A DNA stretch of 64,000 nt, taken from positions 66,011,001-66,075,000 of the forward strand of contig OY856411.1 in NCBI GenBank assembly GCA_963693085.1, given 5' to 3'. The position numbers and the translations under genes are program-made. The stretch is from Alisma plantago-aquatica (Eukaryota; Streptophyta; Magnoliopsida; Alismatales; Alismataceae). The notes below the pieces were generated by a model. The model saw only the letters and a program-made list of their open reading frames with translations, ran no database searches and was not told the DNA's origin. Positions 58,990 to 64,000 of the stretch are shown in pieces (positions within the stretch are counted from its first letter, which is position 1; each line of letters begins with the position of its first letter).

Positions 58990-61213
58990 TGTTGGGTTTT
59001 AAGGGAGGCAGATAAGGAAGTGCAAACAAAAATTTTCTCCTCCCCGAACCCAGAACAAGGAAACACGTCAACGTCTATACAATAGGAAGGGATGGTTTGT
59101 GGAATCATACCTTGTCCCGAGGCTTGCTCGGTGACAATACCTCGCGCCTTGTGCGGTCTACACCTCCGGTCTTAGACGGTGTCTATGCAGCTCCTTGTCA
59201 CACCGGGACTAACGACTCCTGGTCTCACCGAGACTATCGGGATTGATAGCTGTCCTCCGAGGGGTAGAAATCTCCCGCCTCTGAAGTAGTCCACACGGAC
59301 CACCTGGAACTCCAATCTCCTTGTCCCACAAGGAATTGGAAGGAGTCGCACCCTCCTGTCAGCATACTACTCGCCAACACACTCTCCTGCTACCGGTCGC
59401 TTTCAGCAGTTGTCTTTCCCTTGCTGTGCCTCCCTTATCAGGTAGCACTTGCTCGGGCTCTCTCGATTACCAAAACCAGAGAGAACGACAACTTTACAGA
59501 GCAACTGGTTGCACTGAGTTGTACTTTGAGAAGCCCCTAATACCTCTATATATATAGGAGGGTCATGGGACAGGGTTCTCTATCATGGGCAATGCGGGAC
59601 TAAAGCAGGAGTAGAAGGGTTCGAGATTTTCCACAAAAACAACCAACTGCGTGACCAGAACCGATCGTTTCATCACTGAAATGGTCGGTTGGGGACCTGA
59701 TCCGATCGGTTGACACCTCAACCGATCATTTGGGACACCACAACCGATCGGTTCATTTCTGAACCGGTCGGTTCACGGTCCTGATCAGTTCCCGATTGAC
59801 TTTCCTTCTTTTGTTTCGAATCGGTATCAAATACTAATCCTTGTTTCAATCAAATTGGGCAAGTGAAACAAAAAGAAATATCTGATCAATCCTATTTTCC
59901 CAACTTGCTCGGTTTCACCAGTTGAACCGATCATTTCAACACTTGAACCGATCATTTCATCCTGTGCATGAGCCGATCGACTCACCCAGCTCAGCCGATC
60001 GGTTCATCACATGAGCCGATCGGTTGGGAGTGCAGATTGTGTAGAAATAATCAATTGCAGTTTCAATCAATCCGATACTCTAATCAATCGATCCAACACA
60101 TTAAATACTATGATTTTGAGCTATCAATTAATTGAGTGTTTAATTGAACTACTAAACTCCTTTAGTAATCAATCTAAACAATGTTTGTGGGCAAAACCCC
60201 TTTTCCACGTTAAATCCTATGTGTGTGACCTGGCAGGTCCTTTTCACGTTGGCAGTGAAAGTCCATAACACTTATGACTTCACAAGCAAAGAGCGGTGCC
60301 TAGTCACACATCAGTGCTACCCAAGTGAAATAGAAAGTTGGAGAACAACTTTCAATCCTACAATCCATGTATGGTTACATCGAATGTATAATTCCTTTGT
60401 CACTGATATCCCGAATGAACTCGAGGCATGGAACAATCATCCTATCAACGTTCATTCACTTTCTTGATCTCAGAGCATATTGGAAGAGATATGTTATGAC
60501 ATCAGTATCACATACTGATTCACACATACATGCATGCCTTTCTTAATCCTACTCATCAAGTGGCCATGGATATCAAACTCCCACAGGAGGGACAAATCCC
60601 ATATCTATCACTCACCCCTCAAAATCCCCATGCGTCAAAGCCACCCAATCATCACCTTTATAACAACCCATGTTTCAGGAATGTGTTTGATGATGTCAAA
60701 GTGTACCCAATGACATGTGTTGAGTGTAGTGATTTCATGTCAAAGAATCATATTCACCACCATCACTGCGAGTATTGACTGTGACTACCATGTCATGGTT
60801 CCATATTTCAAACTCACGGTGGGTCTGTTCGGTACACTTGTTCTCTAACAAGTACCTATGCATTTGGTTTGATATCTCAATATCATGACTAATGAGATTC
60901 TGTCATCAACCAACACCACAATCTAGTCTTGTGTGTCATTGTTGTCTATCTACCTTCCACAATGACATCCGACTAGGGACATAGCAAGAATGTACAAACT
61001 CTTAGCATCCGTATGATCTCATCGTTCAGGTCCTGAACCTGAAAGCATACGTCATTGAGTACTGTCATTCTCTAGACATTCAATCTGTTCTATCACTATC
61101 TCATATGACTGAACCAAAAAGAATTGGAAGCTTGCCTTTGATGTTTATCAAATCAATCTTAATGTATCCCACCAATCATCCCATGATTGGCTCTCAGGGC
61201 ATACATACCAACA
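58990..61213 (-). repeat. D2 3' LTR (2.22 kb)
   Basis: Ends TGTTGGGTTTTAAGG (58990) and ...GGCATACATACCAACA (61213). CTATATATATAGG near 59547. Palindromic GATCGGTT words cluster at 59660-60030. The first part (59150-59460) has several indels relative to D1, which break the long plus-strand ORF seen there. Confidence 0.9.
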
Positions 61214-63603
61214 GACTCCCACTTGCAGTGCGAGCCAATCACCCTTGAATCATATTCATAGTGATCTTCAAACATGTCCCACATGTTACTATGCTCCAAT
61301 GTTTACACAGTGAGTAATGGCAACACCTTGCCAAAGTCAGTATTAATTGCATGTCTCGCTTCTCTTTGTTGTACGTCACACATATGAGATGGAGTTGTCG
61401 TAATATGGGATCTAGTATTCCTTTGCTAACCTTTAGCCACATTGCATGATCAAGGATTCCATATTTGTCATCAATGACCGAAATATCTATAAGTTCATCT
61501 CTATGAACTTCCAGATCTATATAGCATCCACTGTTGTTCTTTATCACACGGATACTTGACACTTCCTTTTAAACGTATTTACTGGAACATTTCCAATTAT
61601 CAACAAACTTTCACTTTTACATATCCTACATATATTTTGTGATTATTTTTCTGTCCTTTTCGGAAGTTCGCATCAATGTAACTCTTTACATCAAATTCTT
61701 CCTTATCTCCATAGAACTAGTACTTCCCAAGTACTTATCAAGTTCTTATGGTTTCCAGTAACCCTTACTGGAAGTAGACAGACATCCACTCGTCATGTCC
61801 CACATACGAGTTATCAGGATGAGCACATCATATTGTCATGTCCTACATACAATATGATAAATGCATTTTGTTCTTGCCATGTCCATACATGCAAGATAAT
61901 GGGATGATTACATACATGATAGATCCATATCTATTCTTAGTGTTCCCATTCTTCATAAGAATTGGACACTTGGCCTTGGGATACTAACTCCATGTAACAT
62001 GGACAAGTTTTCTCCCACTGAATCTATGCATACTGAACCCTTCAGTACAGATTACCAATGTATGCTCTCTCTTTTCCATGTCAACAGGTTTTTGAGAACT
62101 ATCTCTATAGATCTCTATTCCTATCACATAGGAAACATCTCTATCTTCCTTAAAGATAATTTCCACTTTTAGATTTCCACTCTAGAACATTTCCATTTCA
62201 CATCAACATGTGGAATGTGAATACGCTCCCACTAAATCACAAATCCCATCTTTATCTTTGACATATCAGTCAAACCCTTTGACTATATCATCACAGTAAA
62301 GATCCAATTCTGAGTTGCTTCTACTCAATCAATCACATTGATTAGTCCATTGTAACTTATAGACTTCATTTGCATTAGTGGATTCATAAACCTTATAGGT
62401 TGTGTCACGTACACATCCTTATTTTATTCCTCATAGGAATGCGGTTTTAGTATCCATATGCCAAATGACTTAGTCATTAAGTTGCAATCAACAAGCATCA
62501 TCCTTCTCAAAATGTCATCCATGTGTCTTAACGCTTAAGACTTATTTGCACTTATGTATTTCCATCCAATGGGTGCTACCATCAAGGTCATACCTTATGG
62601 TTCACATGGAAGTCATTTAGGATGTAATGGTCATAGACCAAAACTCAAAATCCAGTTCCTCATATTCATCTAGATAGTTGATCCATCATGTGACCAACTC
62701 ATCACATAGATAATTGAGGTGTATCTGTCAAGGATATAAGAACTCACAACACTTTGTGATTCTTAATTTCCTTTATTTGTGTGGGGTATTCTTTTATTAA
62801 GAAGAATTCAGTTATTTGATAATCATTCTCTAACTCCTTAGAGTATGATTCCTTTTGATTTAGACATCACCATGCCTTAATCATGAGATCATTATGATAC
62901 ACTATCATAATCATTCCCAAGGATCTTAAACATTTAGTCCAAGTATTTCATTCATTGATCTCATCAAGAATTTACACTTTACCAAATTTGTACTTCATCT
63001 ATGATAATCTTGAACACTTCAAGATATTCATATTGGTATTTCACCATTTGAAGTATTAGCATTTGCTCCAATAGGTATGTAAATACATCACATGTATTAT
63101 ACCTAATAGGATAATCATTCTCCCACTACCACTAGTGAAGATTGATTAATCATGTCCAAGATATTCATGTCTCTTACTGGTTCTTTAACCAAAAGAGTCT
63201 AGATTTATCCATCACATGGAAACTAGAAATGAATTTCTCATGATTGATGCTAATTAGATTGTTTGAGTTATCAATAACTTTTAGGTATCATTTTATCTTA
63301 TGCGTATCAAATACCACAAGATAAATAAGGCATTGCCACAAAGATCATATCTTTTAAAGAATGAAACATCAACTTTATTAATTTCCATCATTGTCATACA
63401 ATATGCAAAAATAAAGTGTTTCTATCTATTGGAAAATATGAAATAGCAGTTCATAACTCTATTACATGCCTTTAAGGCTGAAAAATAAACTAAAGTACTC
63501 CTATCTATGGTGGCAACACTTGCCCCATTTATTGAGTGCTTTACACTTTATATCTTGGTATCATATACCTCAAAAGTGTTACAAGTTTATTTCCATGACA
63601 CCT
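61214..63603 (-). pseudogene. D2 pol remnant
   Basis: Same decayed RT-like sequence as D1 (YVIGIEIYRDSSQKPV near 62130). No complete domain. The minus-strand ORF at 61239-61562 has no recognisable motif. Many differences from D1 are scattered with no sign of reading-frame conservation. Confidence 0.75.
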
Positions 63604-64000
63604 TTATGTGGAGACGACAATATCCTCCTTCTTCTTTTGTTCTCCCAGATAGAGAGGACAATTCCTTTTCCAATGTCTTGGCTTTTGATAATGGTGGCAA
63701 TTTCCTTTCTTGGTCACTCCTCCCTTGGCCTTGAGAGCTGAAGACGACTTGGACTCCTGGCTAGCATCAGAACCTTTCTTAGCTTTGCCCTTGCCCTTGC
63801 GCTTGGACTTGCCTTTCTTTCCCATGATCACCATCACAGACTTAGGCTTGTCCTTCTTCATCTGTGTCTCAGCTGTCCTCAACATGCCCAACAACACCGA
63901 CAGTGGCCTATCAAAGTTGTTCATGTTGTAGTTCATCAAAAACTGACAGTAAGATTCTGGCAACAATTGTAGTATCACGTCAGTAGCCAACTCTTGGCTC
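63604..64000 (-). CDS. gag: D2 Gag, C-terminal part
   Basis: An open frame enters from beyond the window and ends at 63604. It matches D1 Gag from SQELATDVIL onward (LPESYCQFLMNYNMNNFDRP, the Lys-rich basic tract, then the knuckle). The zinc knuckle reads CHHYQKPRHWKRNC: the second Cys is Tyr and the Gly before His is Arg, so zinc binding is probably lost. The tail is KKKEDIVVST instead of KKKEATEAST. The start codon is outside the window. Confidence 0.85.
   Translation of the reverse strand, partial: SQELATDVILQLLPESYCQFLMNYNMNNFDRPLSVLLGMLRTAETQMKKDKPKSVMVIMGKKGKSKRKGKGKAKKGSDASQESKSSSALKAKGGVTKKGNCHHYQKPRHWKRNCPLYLGEQKKKEDIVVST

Larger units (their letters stand above)
58990..64000 (-). 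mobile_element. D2: second copia element of the D family (partial)
   Basis: Minus-strand element whose 3' LTR (58990-61213), polypurine tract (GGGAGTC at 61214), decayed pol region (61214-63603) and gag C-terminus (63604 onward) parallel D1. It runs off the window. It is clearly more diverged from the D1 LTRs than those are from each other. Confidence 0.9.

Overview
This window is repetitive plant nuclear DNA. I see no host protein-coding gene, rRNA, tRNA or CRISPR array. Almost every recognisable segment belongs to a plant transposable element: Ty1/copia elements primed by initiator-Met tRNA, large LTR retrotransposon derivatives (LARD type, LTRs of about 5 kb), CACTA (En/Spm) DNA transposons with TNP2- and TNPA-type transposase relics, and LINE fragments. 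This fits an intergenic region of a flowering plant with a large genome. I cannot name the species from the sequence.

Layout. 1-1560: right-hand ends of two CACTA elements (ends at 583 and 1560) with dense GGCGTCGGTT/AACCGACGCC subterminal palindromes. 1561-15083: an old, broken copia element on the minus strand (C1). Its integrase gene is split by a LARD (LARD-A, 4086-12711, 5-bp TSD ACTTG). 15084-21961: a patchwork of copia end fragments, an RT fragment, GAGGCG-rich repeats, a TA/TG microsatellite and unassigned AT-rich DNA. 21962-27013: LTR plus a stub of internal sequence of a minus-strand LARD (LARD-B1), with three tandem arrays in its LTR. 27014-58989: a plus-strand relative (LARD-B2), head to head with B1. 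Its 5' LTR is split by a 24.7-kb CACTA transposon (CACTA-C, 28536-53241, 3-bp TSD AAT). CACTA-C holds decayed TNP2- and TNPA-like genes on the minus strand, LINE pieces, and a young non-autonomous copia element (D1, 41147-50306, TSD ATATT). 58990-64000: a second member of the D family (D2), inserted in the internal region of LARD-B2 and running off the window.

Nesting order, oldest to youngest: B1, then B2 inside B1, then CACTA-C inside the B2 LTR, then D1 inside CACTA-C. D2 entered the B2 internal region independently. LARD-A entered C1. By eye the D1 LTRs differ at about 40 of 2.2 kb (near 1.8%), and the LARD-A LTRs by a similar fraction over their shared parts, so both are recent.

The only long intact reading frames of clear function are the gag ORF of D1 (45779-46633) and the visible part of the D2 gag. 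The D family keeps gag but carries only decayed pol remnants in both copies. It therefore looks like a non-autonomous lineage that depends on enzymes supplied elsewhere, and its LTRs are packed with AACCGATCGGTT-type palindromes.
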